From Spirometra erinaceieuropaei (taxonomy: Eukaryota > Platyhelminthes > Cestoda > Diphyllobothriidea > Diphyllobothriidae): a stretch of DNA of 64,000 nt. The stretch's first letter is position 1. Each line of letters starts with the position of its first letter. Where the stretch lies: positions 899,133 through 963,132 of the forward strand of contig CACRXP010000114.1 of NCBI GenBank assembly GCA_902702965.1. Direction: 5' to 3'. The position numbers and the translations under genes were made by a program. Positions 22,081 to 33,000 of the stretch are shown here, piece by piece. The notes under the pieces were generated by a model. That model was not told where the DNA came from and did not search any database. It saw only the letters and a program-made list of their open reading frames with translations.

Positions 22081-22689
22081 GTTTTGGTGATGCTCGACAA
22101 GTCACATCTGTCAGATTCCCACGTCGTCTTTCATACCCGGACTTATCTTCCTCCGCAATGACTGATTTCTGCTACACATACTTTACCAAGCATCTCTTGC
22201 ACATGAAGCCTGTCGTTTGACTGCCGTAATTTGGATGTTCACAGGCTACCTTTCTCCATTGCGTACTTCATTGAGAGTGCCTCAGCAATTAGGAGGCAGC
22301 GCATCGTGTCTTTCGGCTTAAAAAGTATGTTGTTTATTTTGTCTTTAGAACAAATTCCTCACTTTTCGATGTTGAAGATGCTGATACATTTACTCTGGTC
22401 AGGCACAGTTGTTACCGAGGATGACGGACTGAGGCTGCTAAAGAAAACTGTCCTGACAGTGTTTATGGCCTCGATAGATCAGTCCATGGCGGGCAGCTGG
22501 GCTTTAGAAGTCAGTACCGAACCCTCAGAGCATCCGCAGCCCTAACCGACAGCGGACGGCAGAGCGGACGATCAACTACGGTGACAGTCTGTGCGCGTTT
22601 CTGGTGTCAGTGAGGTGGACTTCGTGCCCGGGTTCGCAATCACCAGACTGCCCTACGGTATCGGTTCTTCTTTTCGTCAACCAATTGAA
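22081..22689. other. No recognised feature
   Basis: Short frames only, the longest being 104 codons on the plus strand at 22231-22545, without a recognisable domain. Confidence 0.4.
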
Positions 22690-22834
22690 GGTGAGTGCGG
22701 ACGAACGGGGCCACATGGGATTTTGGCAGGCGTTATCGGATTGCACACCATGACAAATACCAAAATTTCGGGACTCGGTGGCGGACCCGGTTGTCGGCAG
22801 TCGTCGCGCACACTTGAACAATTACAACCCCCAT

Positions 22835-22875
<41 letters not shown>

Positions 22876-23060
22876 GATCAAAATCCTAGTTATTTGCTGT
22901 GTGGACCAGGGGGTGTGGAGTGGAACGCCAAGGTGCGGGCTCAGTCGTGCCATCCACATGCTTCCTTCCCCGCCTCCGGTCTTCTTGACTCTGTGTTGAC
23001 ACCTTGTCCGGGTGGGGGAGGAGAGTGTGCGGTAGATGCAGCACAAGTCTATAATCAATA
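22690..23060 (-). repeat. REP-G repeat, copy 2, with (AAC)n
   Basis: On the minus strand: GCATCTACCGCACACTCTCC, AAGAAGACCGGAGGCGGGG, CACACCCCCTGGTCCACA, an (AAC)n tract, and GTGTGCAATCCGATAACGCC. The same order is seen at 27540-27775, 43985-44195 and 54170-54450 in plus orientation. The tract at 22835-22876 expands a short AAC run present in other copies. Confidence 0.7.
22835..22876 (+). repeat. (GTT)n microsatellite
   Basis: Fourteen perfect GTT/TTG units inside REP-G copy 2. Confidence 0.95.
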
Positions 23061-23462
23061 TATACTAATTCACGCGCAAGTCACCGTCCCTGCTCTCACC
23101 TTGCGGGTAAGCAAACGGCGAAGATAGTCGTGTGTTTGTGTTTGTGTGTGTGTCTGGTTGTAGGGGTGTCCAGCAGTGGATTCACGTGATGGTCGTAGTA
23201 GGTGGCTCACTTGCTTGTAGGTGCAGACTACGCCTAGCGACCATTTACTGGCACCCAACTCTTAATGTAGCTCCCCGAAGCTGGGCTCTGCCCAGCGGGC
23301 GCACCTCGGTAACCGTCTCTATCGGTCGGCTAAACCAGGTGAGGGTGTCCGTGTGTGCATCTGCACGCACGGTACTGTGGTTTCCGCTGACTATATGGAT
23401 CTTCGCGTCGGCATCCTTGAGACGAGGCACCGTCTGGACCAACGCAAGTGGCCACCAGGTAT

Positions 23463-23692
23463 GTCAATCCTCAGGTTAGCGATCTCTCCTCAGTTTCCTT
23501 ACTCGCCTGTTGGTGTTACATGATGTATGCTGCTATTGCTGCCTTTTCTGTGTCTTTTTGCCCGTGCTTCTGGCTGCTAATAGCTATGTGTTACCTTGCT
23601 TACTGCTCTCTCTGCCTGATGGCTATGTCTTATAGAGTTCTGTGGAATATATCTCCTCTCCTATTTAATGCTCCCCCCCACGGTCCCTGGCT
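23463..23692 (+). repeat. ~230 bp direct repeat, copy 1
   Basis: About 95 percent identical to 24823-25051, from CAATCCTCAGGTTAGCGATC to CACGGTCCCTGGCTG. The second copy runs directly into the 5' region of the LINE that follows, so this is probably a LINE 5' UTR. Upstream GC-rich sequence (about 23240-23460) may belong to the same 5' UTR. Confidence 0.75.
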
Positions 23693-24036
23693 GCCATCGT
23701 CAGCGCATTCCGCGTTCGCGCCACGTGTCCTTGTAAGACGAACACGGCCGCGATCAATGATTGTCACAGTTCGAATCAGTCTGGGGAGACGCATCAGACA
23801 CAAAATGGAGTTTGCTAACGTCAACGACGTGGTAGCTGGTGTTTGGGTGTAATACTGGAACGTGTAGTTTCCAAGAGTATAAGAGCTAACGGAACCGAGA
23901 CCCAAAACCACTGCATACGGCAAGTACCTGTGTGATTTGTCAATATTGCTATTATGGTTTTTTATTTCATGCATGTCAATGCAGCATTTAGGATGATGCC
24001 CTTCCTCGGTAGGCGCGTTAACGTAGTCAAAGAAAA
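23693..24036. other. No recognised gene; spacer before LINE relic
   Basis: After the first 230 bp repeat the sequence departs from the second copy. A minus-strand 143-codon frame (23630-24061) overlaps the repeat and looks like a shadow. Confidence 0.35.
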
Positions 24037-24815
24037 CAATTATTTGTGCCCAGCAAGTCACCTTGCATGACTAATGTTTGCGACGTGAATGGCGACTTTA
24101 TTGCCAATACCTCGACCAAAATCGCTTGCTGGAGTGGACACTTCGAACACCATCTCAAATTCGATACCCAAAACATCACGGCCTTGCTCTGCTCTCCAGC
24201 GCAGTATCTTCTTCCTCCAACCTGTGCAGTGTCAAGCGACGTCCCAACTGAAAGACAAATCACCGATGCTATACGAAAGCTACGCAACAACAAGGCACCC
24301 GGAGAGAACGGCGTACGCGATAAAATTTACAGGTTTTGTGTCGACACTCTGCGCCCTGGCTCCGTGAGGTGATTGAACAATCGTGGTGAAACGAGGCAGC
24401 CCCCGATAACTTTGGCTGGGCATCCTTGTACCTATCCTCAAGAAGGGGAATAATAGAAGATCCAAAAATTACCGCGGCATGAGGGTCATCGGCTTTGCGG
24501 CAAAAATCTTCTGTATTTTCCTACTCAGACCATTCCTGGCTGTGCGTGACTCTAGGACGGGGCCCAACCAAGCCGGATTCCGTGCTGGACGTGGATGCGC
24601 AGACCAGAAACACACACTGAGGCGCATTCTCTAATTTTGCCATGGCTACCAACAACCGACGGCCGTCTGCTTCATTAACTTTGCCGCCGCGTTCGATTCT
24701 GTCCTTCATGAGTCCTTATGGCGAATAATATCATTAGATGGTGTACCGCCACAACTCATTGCCATGATCAAAGCCTACTATCGCCCGCCTACTGCACGAT
24801 TCCTCATCCGCAACA
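24037..24815 (+). pseudogene. LINE reverse transcriptase relic, N-terminal half
   Basis: Plus-strand blocks in order: DVNGDFIANTSTKIACWSGH and FEHHLKFDTQ, RQITDAIRKLRNNKAPGENG (RT entry), VPILKKGNNRRSKNYRG (YRGI-like), GPNQAGFRAGRGCADQKHTL RRI (the GFR-GR-C-DQ motif), and AVCFINFAAAFDSVLHESLW, which is motif A. The catalytic Asp of motif A (FIDF in relatives) is Asn here, which would inactivate the enzyme. Two frame changes and a stop occur. The sequence ends at 24815 before motifs B and C, exactly where the second 230 bp repeat starts. Confidence 0.85.
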
Positions 24816-24822
24816 GTAGGCC

Positions 24823-25051
24823 AATCCTCAGGTTAGCGATCTCTCCTCAGTTTCCTTACTTGCCTGTTGGTGTTTCATGCTGTATGCTGCTATTGTTGCC
24901 TTTTCTGTGTCTTTTTGCCCGTGCTTTTCACTGCTAAGAGCTAAGTGTTACCTTGCTTACTGCTCTCTCTGCCTGATGGCTATGTCTTATAGAGTTCTGT
25001 GGAATATATCTCCTCTCCTATTTAATGCTCCCCCCCACGGTCCCTGGCTGA
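24823..25051 (+). repeat. ~230 bp direct repeat, copy 2 (LINE 5' UTR)
   Basis: See 23463-23692. It is contiguous with the 5' leader of the next LINE and cuts off the preceding LINE relic. Confidence 0.75.
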
Positions 25052-25329
25052 TTCGGGTGGTTCTCTCACTAGGACAAAGCCGTGCCCCATAGTGGAGTTC
25101 GGCAGCCGTCCTCGATAACCGGACAGCCCTATTTAGGGGGTGCGCTGCCTGTCCCCGTTGGGGAAAACAGCTTGGAAAGGTGCCCTAAAAATTTCTGGGA
25201 GCCATGCTCTCTTTAGACTGACCATGGCCACAGACAAAAACACCGTCGAAACAGTCACCGAAGCAATACCCATCTATCTTCCTCCTACTGCCTACTCTTC
25301 TTCTTCCTCCTCCTCTGCCATTCAGGGTG

Positions 25330-26150
25330 ACTCCGCTCACTCTGGCAGCCTGGAATGTTCGTTCCCTTTTAGACAATCGGAGGAGCAATCGACCGGACCG
25401 GAGGACTGCACTATGGTTCGAGAACTGGTGCGCTATAAGGTGAACATCGCGCTTTCCGAGAGACCCGATTCTCCGAACAAGGCCAGCTGGAGGAAATGGG
25501 TGCCGGTTACACCTTCTTCTGGAGCGGTCGCACAAGGGCAGAGCGAAGAGGCAAGGGTGTCGCATTTGCAATCCGGAACGACATCGTGAGACGACTGTCC
25601 CGTCTGCCGCAGGGCATCAACGATCGCCTGATGAGCCTCCGCCTGCCTCTTTGGGGAGGCAAATTCGCCACCATTATCAGCGCCTACGCTCCGACGATGA
25701 CCAACCCGGACGCCGTCAGAGACAAATTCTACGCGGACCTGCACGCCCTTTTGGCGACTGTGTCGAAGGCGGACAAGTTGATTGTCCTTGGTGACTTCAA
25801 TGCCCGCGTCGGCACAGACCATACTGCCTGGAGAGGAGTACCAGGTCCCCCTAGTCTCCGCGAATCCAACGACAATGGCCTGTTCCTTCGTCGCACCTGC
25901 GCAGAACACCGCCTCATCCTGACGAACACATTCTTCCCACCTTTCAGAGCAAGAGAAGGCCACCTGGATGAATCCTCGATCGCGTCAATGGCATCTGCTG
26001 GACCATGTTTTCGTCTGGAGGCGAGACCAGCGGGACACGCCAATGACAAAGGCGATTCCGGGTGCCGACGGGTCTACCAACCATCGCCTCGTCATCTCGA
26101 AGATCCGCATTCGCCTACGGCCTTCCAGGAGACCACAAGGTAAGCGACCC
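25330..26150 (+). pseudogene. LINE AP-endonuclease-like domain
   Basis: Fragments in order: TLAAWNVRSLLDN (start of the domain), [12 protein letters not shown] (LSETR region, broken), [58 protein letters not shown] (25676-25696), [15 protein letters not shown] (the GDFN motif at 25786-25813), and, after a frame change, HLLDHVFV and [14 protein letters not shown] (the terminal SDH-like motif, here TNH). This nuclease nicks target DNA for target-primed reverse transcription. The His of the terminal motif and the Asp and Asn of GDFN are kept, but frameshifts near 25430, 25490 and 25960 disable the gene. Confidence 0.88.
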
Positions 26151-26289
26151 CCAGCTAAGGTGAATATTGTCTTGTTGTCGTTGCTTGCTCACCTTCCCCG
26201 TTTCACCAACGGCCTAGCTCAACTGATAGGCAACCCTCCAGTCGCTTTCGCCGCCGCTGACGGGAACGCCTCCGTTGAGAACCGATGGT

Positions 26290-27150
26290 GCTAACTGCTG
26301 GGCACATTTCAGTCGACGATGCTGGCCGTCTTCTGTCGAGCACGCCGCCAACAGCCGGACTGGTTCGAAGACAATGACACCGCCGTCAGCAACCTGCTCG
26401 CCAAAAGGAACCGCCTGTACAAAGCCTACGTGGACCACCCTACCGATAGCAACGGCGCTGCCTCGTACAACAACGACTGCGCGAGAGGCAGGACGCCTGG
26501 ACGGCTTGAAGGGCTGAGGAGATCCAAGGGTACGCGGACCGCAACGAATGGAAGAACTTCTTCTCCACGATCAAAGCTGCCTACGGTCCTCCGACCAAAG
26601 GAACTTCTCCTCTCCTCAGCGACGACGGCAGTAACCTCCTGACTGAGAATACACAAACTTTTCAGCGATAGGCCAAGCACTTCTGGGGCGTCCTCAACAT
26701 TCCCTCCACCATCTTCGACGCCGCCATCGTCTGTTTGCCGCGAGTGGAGACTAACCTTGACCTCGACGCCCTCCTCTATCCACGAAAACATCAATGTCGT
26801 GCAACAGCTCTCTGGCTGGAAAGCACCCGGATCGGACGCGATCTCTGCTGAAGTCTACAAACACGGTGGCCCCCAACTAATGGATCACCTGACTGCGCAC
26901 TTCCAGGAGATGCAGCGCCAAGGAAAAGTCCCGCAGGACTCCACAGACGCGAAAATCGTGCATCTATACAAGCGGAAAGGTAACCGCCAGCTCTGCGTCT
27001 ATCACCGAGGCATCTATTCGCTGAATATCGTCGGGAAAATCTTTTGTGGTATCCTCCTCAACCTCCTGAATAATCAGCTAGAACAGCGTCTTCTGCCGGA
27101 AAACCAGTGCGGCTTCCGCCTTCATCGCGAGACCACGGATATGATCTTCA
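26290..27150 (+). pseudogene. LINE reverse transcriptase, N-terminal half
   Basis: Blocks: AVFCRARRQQPDWFEDND, AVSNLLAKRNRLYKAYVDHP (linker), then in later frames VQQLSGWKAPGSDAISAEVY, TDAKIVHLYKRKGNRQLC, HRGIYSLNIVGKIFCGILLN, and LPENQCGFRLHRETTDMIF. These are RT motifs 0 to 2a of RTE-like LINEs. The catalytic palm (motif A Asp, YADD) is absent because the element breaks off at about 27150. Confidence 0.88.
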
Positions 27151-27539
27151 CCGTTGGCAATATCACGATAGGAAGTTGTGAGCTTAAGTTGAAAAACGAC
27201 AACAAATAACAAACACTGTTTGCATTCCATATATCCTCACAGGCAACCAGATTGGCAAGTTTCAGTGTCGATATCAGGAGGGCTTGTTTATTTCTATATA
27301 ACATAATGATAACTGAGTCGCTAAATGAAGTCCCACGCCCACCCGTAATGCGAGTCGACAACTCTTTTTTTACAATGACATCATGTTTAATGGGAACAGT
27401 CTGCGTTGCTTGAGGTTTCAGACTCTGAACATGCTTCTGTCATGGAACAGCCGGCTTAGTATTCTCATAACTGTTGTGCCCAACCTCTTTCATATCGACT
27501 GCAAGTTTGTGCACTCTGCTAATGGCTGTTTGATTGTGG
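27151..27539. other. No recognised feature
   Basis: Sequence after the LINE breakpoint. It does not continue the RT in any frame. Confidence 0.45.
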
Positions 27540-27775
27540 TTGCGGACGATGTCCACCGTGTGCTCTAAAAGAAGGTGAAAGCATGCATGACGACTTGCTT
27601 GTGAACTACTTTGTAGCGAAAGTGGACTTTCACAACATCTAATGCACTATCTCCTCCCCAGCCGACCCTGGTGTCAAGACACAGTCAAGACCGGAGGTAG
27701 AGGAAAACGCAAGTGGCTGGCACGGCCGGGCCCTCACCTTGACGTACTACCACACTCCTTGATCCGCAACAAACA
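27540..27775 (+). repeat. REP-G repeat, copy 3
   Basis: Shares GACGATGTCCACCGTGTGCT with 54170-54450, and the CAAGACCGGAGGTAGAGG and GCTGGCACGGCCGGGCCC blocks with the other copies. Confidence 0.65.
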
Positions 27776-28253
27776 CTAAAGCAGTAGTTAAACCAACAAA
27801 AAACGGATAGCACAAGTTGCTGGACAATCATGCACAAGGCGTGTATACTCAACGGAAACGCATCTACGACAGGAAGTCAGATGTCAGGGAACTGCCAATG
27901 TACACCAGGCTACGAAGGCCATGTTTTCCTGAATCATGATATGGCAGATACGCACAATCCTTGAAATCCAGGAGGGTACGATGCACACGTTCTCACACTT
28001 GTCATTTTCTGTCCCGTCTTCTAAAGGCCGTTCGGTGAGTTTGCTCATAAATATTTCACTTAGCACTCAGCTAACATATACCTACCTGGAAAAAGATGAT
28101 GGGACAAACTGCATTGAAAAAAGCATGTTTAATCAGCCACAAGATTGACTGTGACATATGGTCGCTGAGACCCTCTTTTCAACTGGGGACATTAACATCT
28201 GATGGGTGATTTAATTAGAGTGTTCAGCAATCTTGTGCAGTGTCATTACTCGA
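27776..28253. other. No recognised feature
   Basis: Short frames only (up to 70 codons). Confidence 0.4.
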
Positions 28254-28316
<63 letters not shown>

Positions 28317-28335
28317 CGACGATGATGATGATGAT
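28254..28335 (+). repeat. Compound microsatellite (GTT)n-(GAT)n
   Basis: About ten GTT units followed by about fifteen GAT/GAC units. Frames encoding poly-Leu, poly-Val or poly-Asp across it are artefacts. Confidence 0.93.
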
Positions 28336-28644
28336 GACAATGTTCGTCGTAGTCGTGGTCGTGGCCAAGCAGGGAGAAACAGTCATGTTCTCAGTCTGCT
28401 GGCTAGTAAGTTTAAGGTTTCACTGTAACTCTTAGATGTCAATTGGTTTCACATTAGAAATTCTTTATTTTTAGAGAGTTTTGGCACCTAATCTGCTGAT
28501 CTCACCACTAAATCTCCTCGATAACAACTAAAAAAGGAAAAGCAAATTCGAGATATGCGCCCTTTATAGTCCTTAAGCAGAAGAAAGTTCATGTAAAATT
28601 TGCGTCTATTGGAAAGTAGGTTTGACCCAAATGTGATTAAACTC

Positions 28645-28735
28645 ACGGCTCCCGGTAGGGCCTCGTAACGCAGATGGCTGTACTGAGACCTCCCATTCCT
28701 GTCTTGTGCTCGAATGCCACTGCGACGCCGAGTTT
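28645..28735 (+). repeat. tRNA-derived SINE (family S2), decayed
   Basis: A B box-like GTGCTCGAATGCC (28706-28718) is followed by ACTGCGACGCCGAGT. The same B box and CCACCGAGG-CGCCGAGT tail occur at 42302-42400 (minus) and 62428-62520 (plus). Confidence 0.5.
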
Positions 28736-31079
28736 TTTTATCACAGCGTTATAATGCTTTATTCAAAATCAGCCAAAACACCTATTTAAAAATGACTTGG
28801 TTCAGATCGAGTGCAGTTATTTAAATTGGGTAAACCCGAGTATTTTCTTCGTAATCTACCGACACGGATGTTCACTAGCTACCCTCTACCTTAATGATAT
28901 TTCCATTATGCTGAATCCGAAATTCAAAATACCAAACAGAGACTGGTATAGTACGGGGGGTAGGAGATGTCGAAGTCGTAAAATGTCGTTTGCATTAGAA
29001 CGGAGGGCCGGAGAATTTCTGCGTACTGAATAACCCCCCCCCCTTACCAGGGAGGAAAAGGACGCCGTTCATCAAAAGGTCTGCAGCATTCTGTGCAATC
29101 TGGCGTCCAGATGTCGGTTCAAATGTGAGCGCAAATGTCTTCACTTTCAGGCTGGCTATTTTCCATCTTCTTACATGTTCTTTATTTGCGTACCTTTTTT
29201 CTCGACTCTCTCCCCCCCCCCCTACGGCTTTAGAAAATCCAAGTATTTTGGAGGTTTCATATAGAGTGTCCATTTTCGAATTCCCGTGTACGGTTTTTTG
29301 GTTTTTTTCGGGTTGACATTTGCATTATTCGACGGGCAAAAACTCACTTAAATTGCAAATATACTTGGTTACTTGTCTGTCCTGTGCAGTTTTGTCCTGC
29401 GATAAAGTGAAAATCTGCAATCCTCGTGCCAGAAGATGCTTCAGAAACAACCACGTACTTCAATTTAAGAGCGATGCTGGCAAAAATGAAAACCAGCCCT
29501 CTGCTAATCGCCATTTGGAGCAGCAAATATCGTTCTGGCGGGCGGTTTGCCGTCTGTCTTCATTGCACGTCTAAAATCAGCCTAAAAATAGATCACGAGT
29601 CTACGGAGCTGTGAGCACGGTAATCACGCACGAGGGACTTTCCGTCAGTTTATAACTTACCGACTGGAGGGGGAGACAAGACTCTGAATTTGTTTGGTCG
29701 AATTCCTTGCAACCCGGTTAGTGCCTACTTAAGTTAAGTCAGTAGCAGAATGGCGATTACTAATCGAAAATTTGGAAGTATTCAGCTGTTCCAACCTTGC
29801 CGCTTCTTGGCTTAGAGTGCCCGACAAACGTAGAAGTCTTGCTTTCACGGACAGGAATTTAATTTGGTTTACTCTTTAGCCCACGTCCAACAATCATAAT
29901 GCATTGCTTTTTCCGTTTTCTTTTCGCATGTACAGTGCTCCTGGCTTATACGTGGGTTATTTATTCAGAAGTCAGTATGAATTGTTTCGTCTCCCCTCCT
30001 CAACACGGAATTAACATTTGAGTTCGCAGTATAAATCCTACATTTCAAAATAATAATTGCGAAGAGCGATCGCTCCTCCGTCAGCCACCTGCTAAATCCT
30101 TTAATTAGAAGTCTGGCATCAAGTCATTTTCTGCTTCGTAGTGTGAAAATGCATACGTAGACAAAAGCTCCTTGGGTGTGCAATACTAATTATTCAAGCC
30201 ACCTTTCGAAACCCGTGAGAAGGAAACCGACTGGATGTTGAAATCTTTTGTTTATTTTCTTGGTTTTTGAACTCGTACAGCATACCATTGGCAGATATGA
30301 CAGCAGCTAAGAAGTAAACAACAATTACATGGCTCACTAGCTAATTAACGACAGGTGTTGCTGGTCCGGGGGTGGCTGCGCAGGGCTGCATCTGCGGATG
30401 TCCGTCCACAACGTCGACTGAGTGAACTCTTATCAGATAACGAGACTCCAATGAACCCTCCGCTTGCCTTACTTGCGAAATGGGCAATCATGTTGGCGGC
30501 TGTAAAAATGATCTAATGGTCCGCATCTTGCACCGCATCTGCTGTTGCCGCTAAACATGGGTGACTTCCAAAGCCTAGATTGATAAACAAATGATTTAGG
30601 TTCTCGGTCAGTCTTCATCTTCCTCATTCATCTTAACCGCTGACAAATGCGAGATAGACCAGGATTACAACTGGTTGCGCGAATTCGGCGGACGAGAGGT
30701 CCAAAGGGTCAGCCGGTTGCCTTTCGGCCCAAAGGCCAGTAGAGGCCCCTTGAAATTTAGCAAGACCAGAAGGCTGACATTGCCATCAATGAACCGGATC
30801 AATCGGATGAAAATGTTGTTTACCTAGCATTTTGCATCGCGTTGGAAGTCACCATCATAGTCAGTAAGCGCACGGGTCGTCGTATTTGTAAAGTATATTT
30901 GTTATGCAGCAATTCGCCCATCAGAATTACCATCCCAAGCATTCATCGCGGCTGGTTGTGTTTGGTGAGGTGCATGCACTTGCTCGACCGTGCCTGATGG
31001 GAAGTCGACGCGTCGGAGAATATAACTATAATTCCAACAATTAAGTCACCTTCAGGTCAACTGCTTTCGCAAACTCGCG
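28736..31079. other. No recognised gene (2.3 kb)
   Basis: Two C-runs (near 29033-29043 and 29212-29222) flank a 170 bp stretch. A GC-richer stretch at about 30360-31000 has no long frame on either strand. No domain was recognised. Confidence 0.45.
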
Positions 31080-31475
31080 TATTCGCCTCTACTGATGAGA
31101 TTAAAGTCCACATCCGGACAGAAGGAGATTCTCCAAAAAGGGCCGTTTTTACTGAAGATACTGCTGTTCGCCGTGGACGGGAGATAACTAAAGCAACTTC
31201 AGGAGCTCCTGCTTGTCAGATTCCGTGAGAATATTGGCCTCCTGGAATTTGGGGGTGCATTCAAGAACAGACCTGAGATCCGGGGTTATTAGATGTTACT
31301 ACTGTTACATGTTTTCCTCTCTCAAAATGGGTTCAAGTTAGAATCCGAAAGGTTAGTTGGATGAAACATTTTTGAACCATCCATTGCACTTGCCCCTTTT
31401 CAACAGCAATAACACTGATAGTAGTAGCCATCAAATTGGCAAATGTCAGCAGTGCGACGGGGGCAAGTGAAACCT
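31080..31475 (+). repeat. Hammerhead-like non-coding repeat (RZ), copy 1
   Basis: Same sequence as the minus strand of 50620-51330 and 51940-52640: GATTAAAGTCCACATCCG, CAGTATCTTCAGTAAAAA-like block, CTGCTTGTCAGATTCC, then CTCAAAAT, the hairpin GGGTTC..GAATCC (31329-31346), GAAAGGTTAG and a GAACCATCCATTGCAC tail. The hairpin followed by GAAA copies stem II and the core of the PLE-A hammerheads, while CUGAUGA has become CUCAAAA. No protein is encoded. Confidence 0.68.
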
Positions 31476-31961
31476 AGTGCAGGTTGGAAATGCGCAGTTT
31501 GGTTTGCTTGGATCTCCACATCTGGTGCATCTGCAAGCAGCCAGTCGTAACAAGCACTTAGTGATATATATTAAAATAAGTATATGAACGCGCAATGAGT
31601 GGGGCAGTACATGCATTAGGCTTAGCTTTCCGTATCCTATATGAGGCCGTCATCAGGGACAAGGAGAGTGCGGCGTCAAATGAGCTGATTTGTAGTCAAA
31701 CGAAGAAGACAGGACAGGAGCGGAGAGGGGGTGTTTGCGGTAGGGCTGAGTGCACGCCGTCTCACGAGGGCGTGACTGCAGACATTTTGGCGTCAAGCTG
31801 ACCTGCTGGTGGCAGCTGCCGAAAACTATCATTTGTTCTACCGAATATGTTTGTCGTTTGCATAATGAGGTAGAAATACTTCGCAGCTGTTAGCAAAACT
31901 ACTAAGTACGATGACTCCTTATGGTATTTTGCGCCTTGTGTTTTGCGTTGTGTATATATTT
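31476..31961. other. No recognised feature
   Basis: A 68-codon plus-strand frame (31595-31801) without a recognisable domain. Confidence 0.4.
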
Positions 31962-32006
31962 CAGTCACTGTAATAGGAATTAATTCCTCTGTAATTGAAA
32001 AGTCGA

Positions 32007-32048
32007 TTTGGCAAACACATGTTTTCGGTAAATCTTCATCAGGCCAAA
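32007..32048 (-). ncRNA. Hammerhead ribozyme motif with palindromic stem III (PLE-D)
   Basis: On the minus strand: UUUGGC, the intact core CUGAUGA, a short weak stem II (AGAUUUACC), GAAA, then ACAUGUGUUU and GCCAAA, which closes stem I with six perfect pairs. AACAUGUGUU is almost self-complementary, so two molecules could share stem III, as in PLE hammerheads that work as dimers. The base before stem I is U, allowed at the cleavage site. The weak stem II is the main reason for doubt. Confidence 0.6.
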
Positions 32049-32362
32049 ACTGTTACATAGAAGTTTAGATTATGCGAAGTTACAGGGCTTATAGGTGATT
32101 CAGGGGCTATTAACACCCACTGTTACCACGCCAATCACCGTTCTCACGCCATTCGCATGACGAGGCGTGTTATGGCGTGGTCGGCGTGTCGTGGTCATTG
32201 GGTCAAGGGGGCGAGGGAGAGGGGGGAATAGGCTGTGAGTAATGTTTGTACGTCGGGTACATTGTGCACACTACCATCAGGATGTTGGGGCGACGTGCGA
32301 CCATCATCTGGGGTCGGCGTTGACCACGGAAGACAGAGCGCCTGTGTCAGAGTCTTCTGACA

Positions 32363-33000
32363 TCATAGCACTGGATTGGCTAGCCGTATAGCCACTGCCT
32401 CGGCTGTAGCTAGCAGCCGTTGGCTTAGGCCTCTGGAGAAGCTTGCTGATGTCCGGTAGACAACCTGAAAGTTTTCCTTAGCATCGACTCGGTAATTCTT
32501 ATCGACAGGATAAGCGAGAATAGAACTCGAACTCGATTTCTTTTCACCTCTGCCTAGCTCGGCCGGTATGTGTTCACCTACTCTCTTTTCCAGGCGCCTC
32601 TTTGTACGGCCAATGTATCTGGCTCCACAGGAGCAAGTGAGTGAATAAATACACATCGATGTGGCCTGCAACGGGAGTCAGTCTTTACCTCCCAAGCGTA
32701 GGAGGGGAGAGTTCGTGAAACATACACGTAAGTTCGCCGCGGGGAAAGCGCTAGTGATCGCTGTCTTCAGACGTCTTCTTAATAGGTCACTTGCTGCGTC
32801 CCCTTGAAAAGGCAGTCTTATAAATAAGTCTTTCTTTTCTGCAGGGGCCATGGTGAGCTTTGTAGTGCGTCCCCTATATTTCGGAGGATAACGCTTTCTG
32901 GGTATTCGTTTTCGTGGAGTATATCCCGCAGCTGCTGGAGTTCTGCCTCCACAGTCTCAGGACATCTCAACTGAAAACACTCTCTAGCAGATTCTGTTGC
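32363..33000 (-). pseudogene. PLE-D linker and GIY-YIG endonuclease
   Basis: Minus-strand blocks: ELQQLRDILHENEYPESVIL (RT-endonuclease linker, about 32880-32940), LPFQGDAASDLLRRRLK and FPAANLRVCFTNSPLLRL in shifted frames (32690-32820), then SMCIYSLTCSCGARYIGRTK (the GIY-YIG entry with C-S-C and YIG), RRLEKRVGEHIPAEL, and AEAVAIRLANPVL at the end. Every expected block of this PLE nuclease is present. Two frame changes in the linker mark it as a relic. Confidence 0.88.

Larger units (their letters stand above)
25052..27150 (+). mobile_element. LINE with APE endonuclease and partial RT (3' part missing)
   Basis: A non-LTR retrotransposon of the APE-endonuclease type (RTE-like in the order and spacing of its blocks). 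It has a leader (25052-25210), an endonuclease domain (25330-26150), a linker and the first half of the RT (26290-27150). It ends abruptly at about 27150 after the GFR motif, with motifs A to E missing and no 3' end or tail. Reverse-transcription truncation removes 5' ends, so loss of the 3' half points to a later deletion or insertion. Many single-base shifts break the frame. Confidence 0.88.

Noticed and set aside
23463..25051. LTR retrotransposon bounded by 230 bp LTRs
   Set aside because: The interior is a non-LTR LINE reverse transcriptase, there is no gag, protease or integrase, and the second repeat continues into a LINE leader.
28202..28435. Frames encoding poly-Leu/Met and poly-Val/Asp
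   Set aside because: Products of the GTT/GAT microsatellite.
29033..29222. C-runs as borders of an insertion
   Set aside because: The runs share no flanking similarity with each other or with those at 39411 and 46431, and no element was found between them.
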